This document shows, in pieces, positions 32,185 through 40,514 of a stretch of 64,000 nucleotides of DNA. The notes beneath the pieces were generated by a model, which did no database searches, had not been told where the DNA came from, and saw only the letters and a program-made list of their open reading frames with translations. Position 1 is the first letter of the stretch, and each line of letters begins with the position of its first letter. Source of the stretch: Cryobacterium flavum (GTDB lineage: Bacteria; Actinomycetota; Actinomycetes; Actinomycetales; Microbacteriaceae); contig NZ_FNIB01000013.1 of the NCBI RefSeq assembly GCF_900103805.1, positions 1-64,000 of the forward strand. The letters are read 5' to 3'. The translations under genes were made by a program, and so were the position numbers.

Positions 32185-33455
32185 TGACACGTCGTGGTCA
32201 GGACATGCCTGACAGTTTACCTTCCGGTGTTCCAGCCCGTGCCTGCGGGACCTTCCGCGGCCGGCCGCGCTTGTTGCCCTTGCCGTGATAGGTGCCGACG
32301 GGGCCGAGGTCGACGATCTCCCGGAGTAGTCGTCCGTCTTCGACGAGGTGCACGGTGACGAAGTCTTTCGCTTCGGTGACGCGGACTTTCTGACCCGACA
32401 GTGGCATCCCGACGTTGATCCGCCGCCTGCGGTACTTGATCGAACCGCTTGCGGAAACAATCAGCACGCGCGGTCCGGTGTTTCCTCCGCGGCGCACGTC
32501 GTCGGGGGTCATCTTCCGCGATGTGTCGGAGACGACTGCGGGCGTCTGTTGGTTGAGGGCGCGGTGCGGCCGTTCGTGGTTGTAGTACCAGCGGCATCGG
32601 TCACACAGTGCTTGCAAGTCCTCGATCGTGGCGGCGGGGCCGTTGTCGGCATAGAACTCTTTGAAGGTGCGGTGATACCGCTCGAGCTTTCCGCAGGTCT
32701 GCGTGTGCCGGGGCCGGGAGTTGAGTTGGTGAATGTTCAGCGCGGCCAGGCGCTCCTGGAAGAACACGGGCTTCTGTCCTTTGCGGGATTTGAATTGCAG
32801 CCCGTCGTCACTGATCAGCTGCCGCGGCACGCCGTGCTCGGTGATTGCGGTGTCCATCGCCTTCCACGCTGCGTGCACCGTGAAGCGCCGGATGGCGGTT
32901 GCGCCGATCGCGTAGCGGGCATGGTCATCGAGCAGGTCGACGATCCATGCTTTCGACCCGTCGGCCAAGGCAACTATGGTGCCATCGATCTGCCACAGAG
33001 CGTTCGGTGCGTGACGTTCGAATCGCTTCCACTCCTTCGGCGCCCGGTGTTCCTGCGCCACGACGAGGCCGTGCCGTTGCAACACCCGGTGCATCGTGGA
33101 CACGACCGGCGGGCGGGCCAGACCCGCCTGCACCAGTTTCGTGTGCAGGGTTCGCGCGCCCCACCGCGGATTATCGACACGCAGCTTCACGATGAACGAT
33201 TCAACCTCCGACGCCGTACGCGACGGTGAGGTTGTCGGCCGCGTTGACCGCGGCTGCAGTGCAGGGACTCCTTCGGACCAGAGTCATCGCCGGTATTCGT
33301 AAAACGACTGCCGGGATATGCCGTACCGGCGACAAGCAGCAGCGACGCTGATTCCATCGCGTTGCGGGGTCAACAGGATTTCAAGCCAACGCTCGTTCAC
33401 ACTCATCACTCTCATTCGGAAAGAGTGTCAGGGATGTCCCGCGTACAACCTGTCA
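32185..33455 (-). mobile_element. IS481-family insertion sequence
   Basis: Imperfect inverted repeats of about 30 bp lie at 32185-32214 and 33426-33455. Each has TGACA at its outer end and CTGACA at its inner end, with GACAT shared between. They enclose the disrupted transposase at 32198-33406, which places the element at about 1,271 bp. Confidence 0.75.
32198..33406 (-). pseudogene. IS481-family transposase with an in-frame stop
   Basis: The N-terminal part starts at ATG 33406 (MSVNERWLEILLTPQRDGIS, then ACRRYGISRQSFYEYRR) and hits TGA at 33284-33286. The same frame continues without shift as LWSEGVPALQPR and then the full core: NPRWGARTLHTKLVQAGLAR, ALWQIDGTIVALADG (first Asp), HGVPRQLISDDGLQFKS (second Asp) and TCGKLERYHRTFKEFY (Glu). 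The long frame 32198-33190 therefore lacks the helix-turn-helix start. A single substitution to TGA explains the break. Readthrough or internal start is possible but not supported by sequence. Confidence 0.85.
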
Positions 33456-33594
33456 GCGATGTGTCCGGGCCCTACACCTGCTGCACGGGGCGAGTGGACA
33501 AAGTTTCGACACGAATCAAACTCCGCAAGCATCGAAATCTAGGAAAGAATAATGGCAGTAAACGGAATGTTATTCTTCGACGTGGAGGATCGCG

Positions 33595-34770
33595 ATGGCG
33601 ACAATCGAGTCGTATTCAACCGCAAGCGGCAAACTGTACCGCGTACGCTATCGCATGCCCGATCGTCGCCAGACGAGTAAACGCGGATTCAGCACGAAGC
33701 GAGACGCAGAAAGATTTCTTGCTGGTGTCGAAGTGTCGAAGGATCGCGGCGAATGGGTCGATCCCACCAAGTCACGAATCACAGTATTGGAATGGGCAGA
33801 GAAGTGGTTCAGCGCCCAGGTGCAGCTGAAGCCAACGACTCGTTCTGGATACCGGCATAGCCTCGACAAGCACGTACTTCCGCGATGGGGGAAAACTCGT
33901 TTGGGCGATGTCAGTCACGGAGATGTGCAGGAATGGGTGAACAGCCTCTCAGTGAATCTCGCGCCGTCAACGGTCCGGCAGATTCATCTCGTGCTGTCTA
34001 GCATTATGAAGTTCGCAATTGCGGACAGGCGAATCTCTACGAATCCATCGGATGACATTCGTCTGCCTCGAATCGGCAAGAAGTCCCGTGGGTACTTGAG
34101 CCACAACCAGGTGGACCGTCTTGCGGGCGAGTGCGGGAAAGACGCTGATGTCGTGCTGCTTCTCGCTTACACAGGGCTGCGGTGGGGCGAGCTCGCGGGC
34201 CTTAAGGTTGGGCGAGTCGACCGTCATCGGCGCCGCATTGAAGTTGCCGAAGCCGTGTCGGACCCGCGGGGTCAAGTCATTTGGGGCACGCCAAAGTCAC
34301 ACGAACGGCGCTCGGTTCCTTTCCCCGAGTTCCTGGATGAATCGCTGAAGTCGCGGTGCCAGGATCGCCGAGAAGATGATCTTGTCTTCACTGCACCGGA
34401 CGGAGGAGTCCTTCGCAATGGAAACTTCCGCACTCGAACGTTCAACCCAGCCCTAGCGAGAGTTCAAGTTGATGATCCGGACTTTCCCAAGGTGACCCCG
34501 CACGACCTGCGACACACGGCCGCGAGCCTTGCGGTCTCCGTGGGTGCGAATGTCAAAGCCGTTCAGCGCATGCTCGGCCACGCATCAGCCGCGATGACGT
34601 TAGACGTCTACGCGGACCTCTTCGATGACGACTTGGATGCCGTTGCAACAGCCCTCAATCAGAACAAAATGATTTCAATTGTGTCCAAAATGTGGCCACA
34701 GGGAGAAAATGAGGCTGATGTGGAGCCCGAAAATGGGCATAAAAAAAGGCCACTCCCCAGTGTTTCCTAG
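33595..34770 (+). CDS. Tyrosine-type site-specific integrase
   Basis: A 391-residue phage-type integrase. The N-terminal AP2-like arm-binding part has YRVRYRMPDRRQTSKRGFST, the SAM-like core-binding domain spans about 60-150, and the catalytic domain carries R196 (TGLRWGEL), H303 and R306 (HDLRHTA), H329 (LGHASAA) and the nucleophile Y339 (LDVYADLF). All catalytic residues are present. GGAGG precedes the ATG. It ends 10 bp from the encoded CCA end of tRNA-Phe, and its last ten codons and stop lie within the tRNA terminator hairpin. This position indicates it inserted the island at that tRNA. No excisionase gene is recognisable beside it. Confidence 0.94.
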   Translation: MATIESYSTASGKLYRVRYRMPDRRQTSKRGFSTKRDAERFLAGVEVSKDRGEWVDPTKSRITVLEWAEKWFSAQVQLKPTTRSGYRHSLDKHVLPRWGKTRLGDVSHGDVQEWVNSLSVNLAPSTVRQIHLVLSSIMKFAIADRRISTNPSDDIRLPRIGKKSRGYLSHNQVDRLAGECGKDADVVLLLAYTGLRWGELAGLKVGRVDRHRRRIEVAEAVSDPRGQVIWGTPKSHERRSVPFPEFLDESLKSRCQDRREDDLVFTAPDGGVLRNGNFRTRTFNPALARVQVDDPDFPKVTPHDLRHTAASLAVSVGANVKAVQRMLGHASAAMTLDVYADLFDDDLDAVATALNQNKMISIVSKMWPQGENEADVEPENGHKKRPLPSVS

Positions 34771-34778
34771 GGAGTGGC
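34741..34778 (-). terminator. Terminator of tRNA-Phe, overlapping the integrase 3' end
   Basis: GCCACTCCC (34749-34757) pairs perfectly with GGGAGTGGC (34770-34778). Read on the minus strand the hairpin is followed by seven T (34747-34741), a classic intrinsic terminator just after the tRNA. The TAG stop of the integrase lies at its loop edge. Confidence 0.85.
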
Positions 34779-34780
34779 GG

Positions 34781-34856
34781 TGGTGGCCCCGACCGGCGTC
34801 GATCCGGTGACCTTTCGATTTTCAGTCGAACGCTCTACCAACTGAGCTACAGGGCC
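34781..34856 (-). tRNA. tRNA-Phe (GAA)
   Basis: A 76-nt gene including an encoded CCA end (34781-34783). The acceptor GGCCCTG pairs with CGGGGCC (one G-T pair). The D-arm starts GCTC, the anticodon loop is CTGAAAA (anticodon GAA), and the T-stem is ACCGG/CCGGT. Its 3' end faces the integrase, so it is the probable integration target of the island. Confidence 0.95.
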
Positions 34857-34887
34857 CCAAAGCTGCGTTGAAAAACGCCTCTTCTAA

Positions 34888-34916
34888 GGAAAAAAGCCCT
34901 TCCTTTCGAAAGGGCT
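34888..34916 (-). terminator. Intrinsic terminator after tRNA-Asp
   Basis: On the minus strand AGCCCTT and AAGGGCT form a 7-bp stem (34910-34916 with 34895-34901), followed by a T-run. It lies between tRNA-Asp and tRNA-Phe, so these two tRNAs are probably separate transcripts. Confidence 0.8.
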
Positions 34917-34926
34917 ATTACCTTTG

Positions 34927-35000
34927 CGACCCTGACCGGACTTGAACCGGCGACCTCCGCCGTGACAGGGCGGCGCGCTAACCAACTGCGCTACAGGGCC
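34927..35000 (-). tRNA. tRNA-Asp (GTC)
   Basis: The acceptor is GGCCCTG with CAGGGTC, the discriminator is G, and the anticodon loop CTGTCAC gives anticodon GTC. The T-arm has GCCGG and GTTCAAGT. The CCA end is not encoded, unlike in the neighbouring tRNA-Phe. Confidence 0.95.
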
Positions 35001-35085
35001 TCGATGTAAAAATGTGAATCTGTGTGCGAGGCACTTGGTAAGACTATTCTATTTCGAGTAATGCTTCGTGCACGTGCAGTTTGCG

Positions 35086-35158
35086 TAGCCCCAACGGGAT
35101 TCGAACCCGTGTTAACGCCGTGAAAGGGCGCCGTCCTAGGCCGCTAAACGATGGGGCC
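35086..35158 (-). tRNA. tRNA-Glu (TTC)
   Basis: The acceptor GGCCCCA pairs with TGGGGCT and the discriminator is A. The anticodon loop CTTTCAC gives anticodon TTC, and the T-arm includes GGGTTCGAATCCC. CCA is not encoded. It lies upstream of tRNA-Asp on the same strand, and no terminator was seen between them, so the two may be co-transcribed. Confidence 0.95.
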
Positions 35159-35415
35159 GTGAGCCACAAAGTTCATGGCTGCCGAAGAGTAAGCATACGG
35201 TCTTGTGGAGAGAAGGCCAAATCGGCGCGCGCAGCATCCGCTCGATTGGTTAATTGTTTTCGACGCCGGTTCGCACCGCGCCAGCAAATGAGCGGGCCAG
35301 CGGGCATTTCGCGGGTTAGATTCACCGGTAAGACTGGGTGAATCGTGCCCAGCTTGTTACTCTGAAGAGTCTGCTTCGGCGCACGTGGCGACTGCTATAA
35401 GCCTGTTGGGAAACA

Positions 35416-36765
35416 ATGATTCGTACCAGAACCGTGACCGGCCTTAGGACTGACCCGCCCGCCCGCCGCTTGCGTGTAACCAATCGCTGGCCCAGGCACA
35501 CCCTGGCGCTGACCAGCATCATGGCTGCCATGACTCTACTGATCACCCTGGTGAGCCCCGTCGCGCCCGCCCGCGCCGTCGATTACCCCTCCTGGCAGGA
35601 CCTGCAAAACGCCAAGGCGAACACCGCCTCGGCGGCCGCGCAGGTCACCGCTATCGAGAATCTCATTGCCGGCCTACAGGTGCAGGTACAAGAGACGCAG
35701 GCTGCAGCCGAAAAGAGTGCCAATGAACTCGAGGTGGCTCAGCAGGAATTCGACGACGCCACCCGACGTGCCGAAGATATCCAGACCCAGGCCGACGCGA
35801 GCAAGGCCACAGCGGATGCCGCGACCAAGCAAGCCGGCCAGCTCGCCGCCCAGCTCTACCGCACCGGTGGCACCGATCTCAGCGTGAACCTGTTCTTGGA
35901 GGGCCAGGGAGACGGTGCCGACGCCGACCTGCTGTTGGCCAAACTCGGCAACATGAGCAAGCTCGTTGAGCGCAGCTCCGACGTCTACGAATCGGCGCAG
36001 TCGGCCACGAACAACGCCCAGTCGCTCGGAGACCAGGCCAAAGTCGCGCAGTCCGAACGCGAGACTCTGCGCGTCGCCGCCGAGGCCGCGCTCGCCGCAG
36101 CCCAGGCTGCCGCCGAAGCAGCAGCGAACGCGCTGGCCGAGTCCGAGGCCAAGAGCGTGGAACTGGAGCAGCAGCTGCAGTTCATGCGCGACGCCCAAGC
36201 CACTACGACAGCCGGGTATGAAGCCGGAGTTGCCGAACGCGCCCGGCTTGAAGCCATCCGGGTTGCGGCTGAAGCGGCGGCAAAGGCCGCCGCTGCCGCA
36301 GCGGCGCGTGCCAACAGCGGAGGCTCCGGTGGTTCCGTGAGCATGACCGGCTGGGCCGTTCCGGCCAGCGGTCGCATCACCGGCGGCTTCGGCCCTCGGT
36401 CGGTCATCTGTAACGGTGGCCAGTGCAGCGGCAGCTTCCACTACGCCACCGACCTCGGCACCGGCTGCGGTTCGCCCATCTACGCCGCCCACGCCGGCGT
36501 CGTCACCTGGGCTGGCGTTCTCGGCACGTACGGCAACTTCGTGAAGATCAGCCACGGCGACAACGTCTCAACCGGCTACGCCCACATTCAAAACGGCGGC
36601 TATAACGTTCGTTCCGGCCAGTCAGTGTCCGCCGGGCAGATCATCGCCTATTCCGGGGATACCGGCGCCGCCAACGGCTGCCACCTGCACTTCGAAGTGT
36701 GGATTGGTGGAAACCGCATCAATCCCGTTCCATTCATGGCCGACCGGGGAGCATCACTTGGCTAA
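35416..36765 (+). CDS. Secreted M23 peptidoglycan endopeptidase with coiled coil
   Basis: A 449-residue exported protein. A long basic N-terminus precedes a hydrophobic signal segment (MAAMTLLITLVSPVAPARA). An Ala/Glu-rich coiled coil (about residues 60-300, interrupted by DLSVNLFLEGQGD) comes next. The C-terminal peptidase_M23 domain follows, with zinc-site motifs FHYATDLG (HxxxD) and CHLHFEVW (HxH). It should cut peptide cross-links of the wall during division or growth. The coiled-coil half matches that of the next gene (DYPSWQDLQNAK versus DYPSWNDVEKAK), but the catalytic domain is different. Such coiled coils often regulate or localise the hydrolase. Confidence 0.88.
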   Translation: MIRTRTVTGLRTDPPARRLRVTNRWPRHTLALTSIMAAMTLLITLVSPVAPARAVDYPSWQDLQNAKANTASAAAQVTAIENLIAGLQVQVQETQAAAEKSANELEVAQQEFDDATRRAEDIQTQADASKATADAATKQAGQLAAQLYRTGGTDLSVNLFLEGQGDGADADLLLAKLGNMSKLVERSSDVYESAQSATNNAQSLGDQAKVAQSERETLRVAAEAALAAAQAAAEAAANALAESEAKSVELEQQLQFMRDAQATTTAGYEAGVAERARLEAIRVAAEAAAKAAAAAAARANSGGSGGSVSMTGWAVPASGRITGGFGPRSVICNGGQCSGSFHYATDLGTGCGSPIYAAHAGVVTWAGVLGTYGNFVKISHGDNVSTGYAHIQNGGYNVRSGQSVSAGQIIAYSGDTGAANGCHLHFEVWIGGNRINPVPFMADRGASLG

Positions 36766-38134
36766 GAGCACTACAACCGCACCGAGCACCACCGCACGCG
36801 CACGGGTTCGCACCAAGTCGAAGCGGCTGCTGTCGGCGGTGGCGATGGGCGCGGTCTCGGCGGTCACAGCATCCGTTGCCGCTGCCGGCGGGGCAGCCTT
36901 CGCTGCCCCCGACTATCCGAGCTGGAATGACGTCGAAAAGGCCAAGCAGAACGAATCGACCAAGCAGGCCGAGATCGCGACTCTCGGCGAGCTGCTGAAC
37001 GGGCTGGCCAGCCAGGCCGCGAGGGCCGTCACGACCGCGCAGATTGCGGCCGAGGCCTACCGAGTGACGCAGGATGCCCTGGACGCCGCTACCCTGCGCG
37101 AAACCAGCCTCAGTGAGCAGGCTGCAACGGCCGAAGCCACCGCGGCAACATCGAAGATGCGGGCCGGCCTCATCGCCGCGCACCTCGCCAAGTCTGGTGC
37201 CAGCGGTCTGTCACTCAACCTGTTCCTGAACGGCAACAGCGCGGATGACCTGCTCAGCCAGCTCGGAACGGCCAGCAAGCTGAGTGAGCAGTCGGAGCAG
37301 ATCTACACCGAGGCCGTGCAGGACAAGAACGCGGCCGAGTCCCTCGGCGAGCAGGCCGCATCGGCGACAGAGGAACGCGAACGTCTCACCGAAGAGTCCA
37401 AGACCACCTTTGATGCCGCCACGGCGAGCTCGACCGCAGCCGAGGCCGCTTACAACACTCAGCAACGCAAGTCGAGCGAACTGTTCGAACAACTCGCCTT
37501 GCTCAAAGACACCACGGCCGAGGCCGAACGCAGCTTCCATGCCGGCGAAGACGCGGCCGCTGCGGCCAGCGCGCTCGCGCAGGCGCAGGCTTCCGCTGCT
37601 GCCATAGCGGATGCCGCGGCCGCGCAGGCCGTGCGGGATACCGCAGCAGCCGCCGGCTCTGGTTCAGGTGCCGGTTCTGGATCAGGTTCGGGTTCTGGGT
37701 CGGTTGCGCCGTCCGTGCCGGCAACGCCGTCCCCACCCGTCGCCCTGCCCAATGCGAGCATCGTCGACACCGCGCTGGCGTTCGCCAACGCCCAGCTCGG
37801 CGACCGCTACGTCTTCGGCGGCTCCGGTCCAGACGCCTGGGACTGCTCCGGCCTGACAAAGGCCGCCTACGCAGCGGCTGGTGTCTACATCGGAACCCAC
37901 TCAGCCACGAACCAGTACAACACCATGGCCAGCCAAGGCAAGCTGGTCTCCTTCGCCCAGGTGCAGGTGGGCGACCTGGTGTTCTGGGGCAGCCCCGGCA
38001 ACTATTACCACGTGGCGATTTACGCGGGGAACGGCCAGGTTCTCGAAGCGCCAAACCCCTCGTCGCGGGTGCGCGTGCACAGCATCTGGTCGTCTTGGGC
38101 TGTGGCGCCCTACGTGGGTCGCCCGGCCGCCTAA
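36758..38134 (+). CDS. Secreted NlpC/P60 endopeptidase with coiled coil
   Basis: A 458-residue wall hydrolase. I place the start at the TTG at 36758: it follows GGGGAG at 7 nt and gives LAKSTTTAPS and a proper signal peptide (VSAVTASVAAAGGAAFA). The frame extends to 36704 inside the M23 gene without similarity. After the signal come a coiled coil (about 45-280), a Gly/Ser linker (SGSGAGSGSGSGSGS) and a C-terminal NlpC/P60 domain with the catalytic Cys in WDCSGLTKAAY, His in YYHVAIYAG and a polar third residue in LEAPNPSS. It overlaps the M23 gene by 8 bp, so both are made together. It resembles RipA-type hydrolases. Confidence 0.88.
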   Translation: MAKSTTTAPSTTARARVRTKSKRLLSAVAMGAVSAVTASVAAAGGAAFAAPDYPSWNDVEKAKQNESTKQAEIATLGELLNGLASQAARAVTTAQIAAEAYRVTQDALDAATLRETSLSEQAATAEATAATSKMRAGLIAAHLAKSGASGLSLNLFLNGNSADDLLSQLGTASKLSEQSEQIYTEAVQDKNAAESLGEQAASATEERERLTEESKTTFDAATASSTAAEAAYNTQQRKSSELFEQLALLKDTTAEAERSFHAGEDAAAAASALAQAQASAAAIADAAAAQAVRDTAAAAGSGSGAGSGSGSGSGSVAPSVPATPSPPVALPNASIVDTALAFANAQLGDRYVFGGSGPDAWDCSGLTKAAYAAAGVYIGTHSATNQYNTMASQGKLVSFAQVQVGDLVFWGSPGNYYHVAIYAGNGQVLEAPNPSSRVRVHSIWSSWAVAPYVGRPAA

Positions 38135-38159
38135 CACCGCGCCGGATAGGCCGCCCGTT

Positions 38160-38251
38160 GGCTAATTCAGGAGATCCTCGCGGCATCGCACGATGGCTGG
38201 CGGACCAGTGCGCGCGCTGCGGCCCTTCCCGGCCGATTTCCTGAATTAGCC
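38160..38251. repeat. Intergenic palindromic repeat of about 92 bp, copy 1
   Basis: GGCTAATTCAGGA at 38160-38172 is exactly inverted at 38239-38251. The opening GGCTAATTCAGGNGATCC and the closing TGAATTAGCC-like end recur at 61625-61717 with a different interior. It lies between the NlpC/P60 gene and the ppa terminator and contains no gene. Confidence 0.7.
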
Positions 38252-38276
38252 CCCGCGAGCAGGCCCACAGACAAAA

Positions 38277-38308
38277 CGAAGGCCCCCTGGTCAGTCAGGG
38301 GGCCTTCG
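38277..38308 (-). terminator. Terminator of ppa, possibly bidirectional
   Basis: CGAAGGCCCCCTG pairs with CAGGGGGCCTTCG across a short loop, a 13-bp GC-rich stem. On the minus strand it is followed by TTTTG. It lies 12 bp after the ppa stop and may also end transcription from the NlpC/P60 side. Confidence 0.8.
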
Positions 38309-38319
38309 TCGGTACCGGG

Positions 38320-38811
38320 CTAGTGGCCCTCTGCGGCCAGCTTCGCAATGCCGTCGACCACGATCTGGTTGGCCTCTTCGGCGTCGCCCCAGCCCTCCGT
38401 CTTGACCCACTTATTCGGCTCGAGGTCCTTGTAGTGCTCGAAGAAGTGCTCGATTTCCTTGCGGGTGTACTCCGGAATGTCGAGGACATCCTGGATGTGA
38501 TTCCAGCGCGGGTCGCCGGCCGGAACGGCGATGACCTTGGCGTCGCTTCCGCCGTCATCGGTCATGTTGAACACGCCGACCGGGCGCACTGAGACGCCAA
38601 CGCCCGGGAACAGCGGGTAATCGAGCAGCACGAGAACGTCGACGGGGTCGCCGTCGAGGCCGAGCGTGTTCTCGAAGTAGCCGTAGTCGGTGGGGTACAT
38701 GAAGCTCGTGTAGAGCACGCGGTCGAGGTACACGCGACCGGTTTCGTGGTCCACCTCATACTTGTTGCGGCTCCCGCGAGGGATTTCGATGACTGCGTCG
38801 TATTCGGCCAT
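38320..38811 (-). CDS. ppa: Inorganic pyrophosphatase
   Basis: A 163-residue family I soluble pyrophosphatase that splits PPi to phosphate in the cytoplasm and pulls biosynthetic reactions forward. Visible signatures are EIPRGSRNKYEVDHETGRVY, YPTDYGYFENTLGLDGDPVD with the metal-binding aspartates (consensus D-[SGDN]-D-[PE]), and KVIAVPAGDPRWNHI. The length is standard. It is monocistronic and divergent from tilS, with only 44 bp between the start codons, so their promoters overlap. Confidence 0.96.
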   Translation of the reverse strand: MAEYDAVIEIPRGSRNKYEVDHETGRVYLDRVLYTSFMYPTDYGYFENTLGLDGDPVDVLVLLDYPLFPGVGVSVRPVGVFNMTDDGGSDAKVIAVPAGDPRWNHIQDVLDIPEYTRKEIEHFFEHYKDLEPNKWVKTEGWGDAEEANQIVVDGIAKLAAEGH

Positions 38812-38855
38812 GGCTGGTTTCTCCCTTGATCAAAGTCTGCCGCTAACGTTACTGG

Positions 38856-39827
38856 ATGGAATCTCCCCGCCGCCCGCGCTTGACCCCGGCCGTCGCCGAC
38901 ATTCGCCGGGCCGTGCGCGAGCTGCTGCCGCCGGAGGGCCTCGTCCTGGTCGGCCTGAGCGGCGGCGCCGATTCGCTCGCGCTCGCCGCCGCGACCGCTT
39001 TCGAAGCCGGGCGGTTGGGCATCCGTGCCGGCGCGGTCATCGTCGATCACAACCTGCAAACCGGGTCAGCGGATGTCGCGGCGCGGGCCGCCGAGGCCGC
39101 CAGCCGGCTGGGCCTCGACCCTGTACTGGTGCTGAGCGTGACTGTCGAGCGTGACGGGACCGGCCCGGAGGCCGCGGCACGCGTTCAACGGTACGCGGCG
39201 TTCGATACTGCCCTGGCCAAGACCGGCGCGAGCGGCGTACTGCTCGGCCACACCCTCGACGACCAGGCCGAAACCGTGCTCCTCGGCCTCGCCCGCGGCT
39301 CCGGATCGACCAGCCTGCGAGGCATGGCGGCGCGAACCGGGCCGATTCTCAGGCCGTTGCTGGGCATTCGTCGTGCCCAAACCTGGCAATTCTGCACCGA
39401 TGCCGGCCTCGAGCCGTGGAGCGACCCGCAGAACTTCGACCCGCGCTACGCCCGGGTGCGGGTGCGAGAAACGGTGCTGCCGCTGCTGGAAACCGAACTC
39501 GGCCCCGGGGTCGCCGGGGCGCTCGCCCGCACCGCCGAGACCCTGCGGGAAGACTCGGACGCCCTCGACGAGCTGGCGCGCACGATGCTGCGGGAAAACT
39601 GGGCCAATGGGAAGATCGCCACGGACCTGCTGGACGCGCAGTCGGCCGCCGTGCGGCAGCGCGTGATTCGGTTCGGAGTCGAGGCGATGTGCGGCGTGTG
39701 GCTGACTCGAGTGCAGACCCTGGCCGTGGCGGCGCTGGTGACCGACTGGCACGGACAGGGAGCGCTCAGCCTGCCAGGTATTAGAGTTGTACGGCAGGAC
39801 GGAATGTTGATTTTTTCCGTTCTTTGA
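38856..39827 (+). CDS. tilS: tRNA(Ile)-lysidine synthetase
   Basis: It attaches lysine to C34 of the CAU-anticodon tRNA-Ile with ATP, converting its reading from AUG to AUA. The 323-residue protein has the PP-loop motif [42 protein letters not shown] and LLGIRR, all typical. It is shorter than the E. coli enzyme and lacks the extra C-terminal domain, as usual in actinobacteria. It is the first of the chromosomal run tilS-hpt-ftsH-fol. The hpt gene begins 31 bp later. Confidence 0.95.
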   Translation: MESPRRPRLTPAVADIRRAVRELLPPEGLVLVGLSGGADSLALAAATAFEAGRLGIRAGAVIVDHNLQTGSADVAARAAEAASRLGLDPVLVLSVTVERDGTGPEAAARVQRYAAFDTALAKTGASGVLLGHTLDDQAETVLLGLARGSGSTSLRGMAARTGPILRPLLGIRRAQTWQFCTDAGLEPWSDPQNFDPRYARVRVRETVLPLLETELGPGVAGALARTAETLREDSDALDELARTMLRENWANGKIATDLLDAQSAAVRQRVIRFGVEAMCGVWLTRVQTLAVAALVTDWHGQGALSLPGIRVVRQDGMLIFSVL

Positions 39828-39858
39828 CACATCTAAAGAAAAGGACTGCACCTTTCAC

Positions 39859-40431
39859 ATGGAACCTCGCGACATTGACGGCGACCTCACCGAGATCCTG
39901 ATCAGCGAGGAGCAGATTCGGGCTCGCCTGGCCGAAATGTCACGCCAGATCGAAGTCGACTACGCCGGCACCGACCTGCTGCTGGTCGGCGTGCTGAAGG
40001 GCGCGGTCATGGTCATGGCCGATCTGGCCCGCGAACTGCATCACCCGGTGACCATGGACTGGATGGCGGTCAGTTCCTACGGCTCCGGAACGCAGTCCAG
40101 CGGCGTCGTACGCATTTTGAAGGACCTCGATACCGACCTCTCCGGTCGCAACGTGCTCATCGTTGAGGACATCATCGACTCCGGCCTGACCCTCTCGTGG
40201 CTGTTGGCGAACCTGAAAACGCGCGGTCCGGCATCCATTGAGATCTGCGCTTTGCTGCGGAAGCCTGATGCCGCGCGCGTCGACATCGACGTGAAATACG
40301 TGGGTTTCAACATTCCGAACAAGTTCGTGGTGGGCTACGGCCTCGACTACGACGAGAAGTACCGCAACCTGCGCTCCGTCGGCATTCTCGCCCCGCACGT
40401 CTACTCCACCGCCGCCGCAGCCGCGCTCTAG
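39859..40431 (+). CDS. hpt: Hypoxanthine(-guanine) phosphoribosyltransferase
   Basis: It salvages hypoxanthine and guanine with PRPP. The 190-residue protein has the PRPP loop in [18 protein letters not shown] and the first loop [34 protein letters not shown] near the C-terminus is conserved. The order tilS-hpt-ftsH is widely conserved in Gram-positive genomes. A small CCCAA/TTTGGG hairpin lies after its stop in the 83-bp gap to ftsH. Confidence 0.95.
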   Translation: MEPRDIDGDLTEILISEEQIRARLAEMSRQIEVDYAGTDLLLVGVLKGAVMVMADLARELHHPVTMDWMAVSSYGSGTQSSGVVRILKDLDTDLSGRNVLIVEDIIDSGLTLSWLLANLKTRGPASIEICALLRKPDAARVDIDVKYVGFNIPNKFVVGYGLDYDEKYRNLRSVGILAPHVYSTAAAAAL

Positions 40432-40514
40432 CCACAGCCTGCACCAAGCCCCAAGTTTTCCTTTGGGCGAACACACGGCATTCCCTTGCAATCGAGCGCT
40501 AGCCTGAGGTCACC

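Noticed and set aside
1-34700. Second copy of the tRNA-Phe 3' end as left attachment site
   Set aside because: No repeat of the tRNA 3' half or its terminator was noticed; the left end probably lies outside the window.
35159-35415. Possible c-di-AMP (ydaO-type) riboswitch before the cell-wall hydrolases
   Set aside because: Such riboswitches are common before wall hydrolases in actinobacteria, but I could not find the conserved motifs in this leader.
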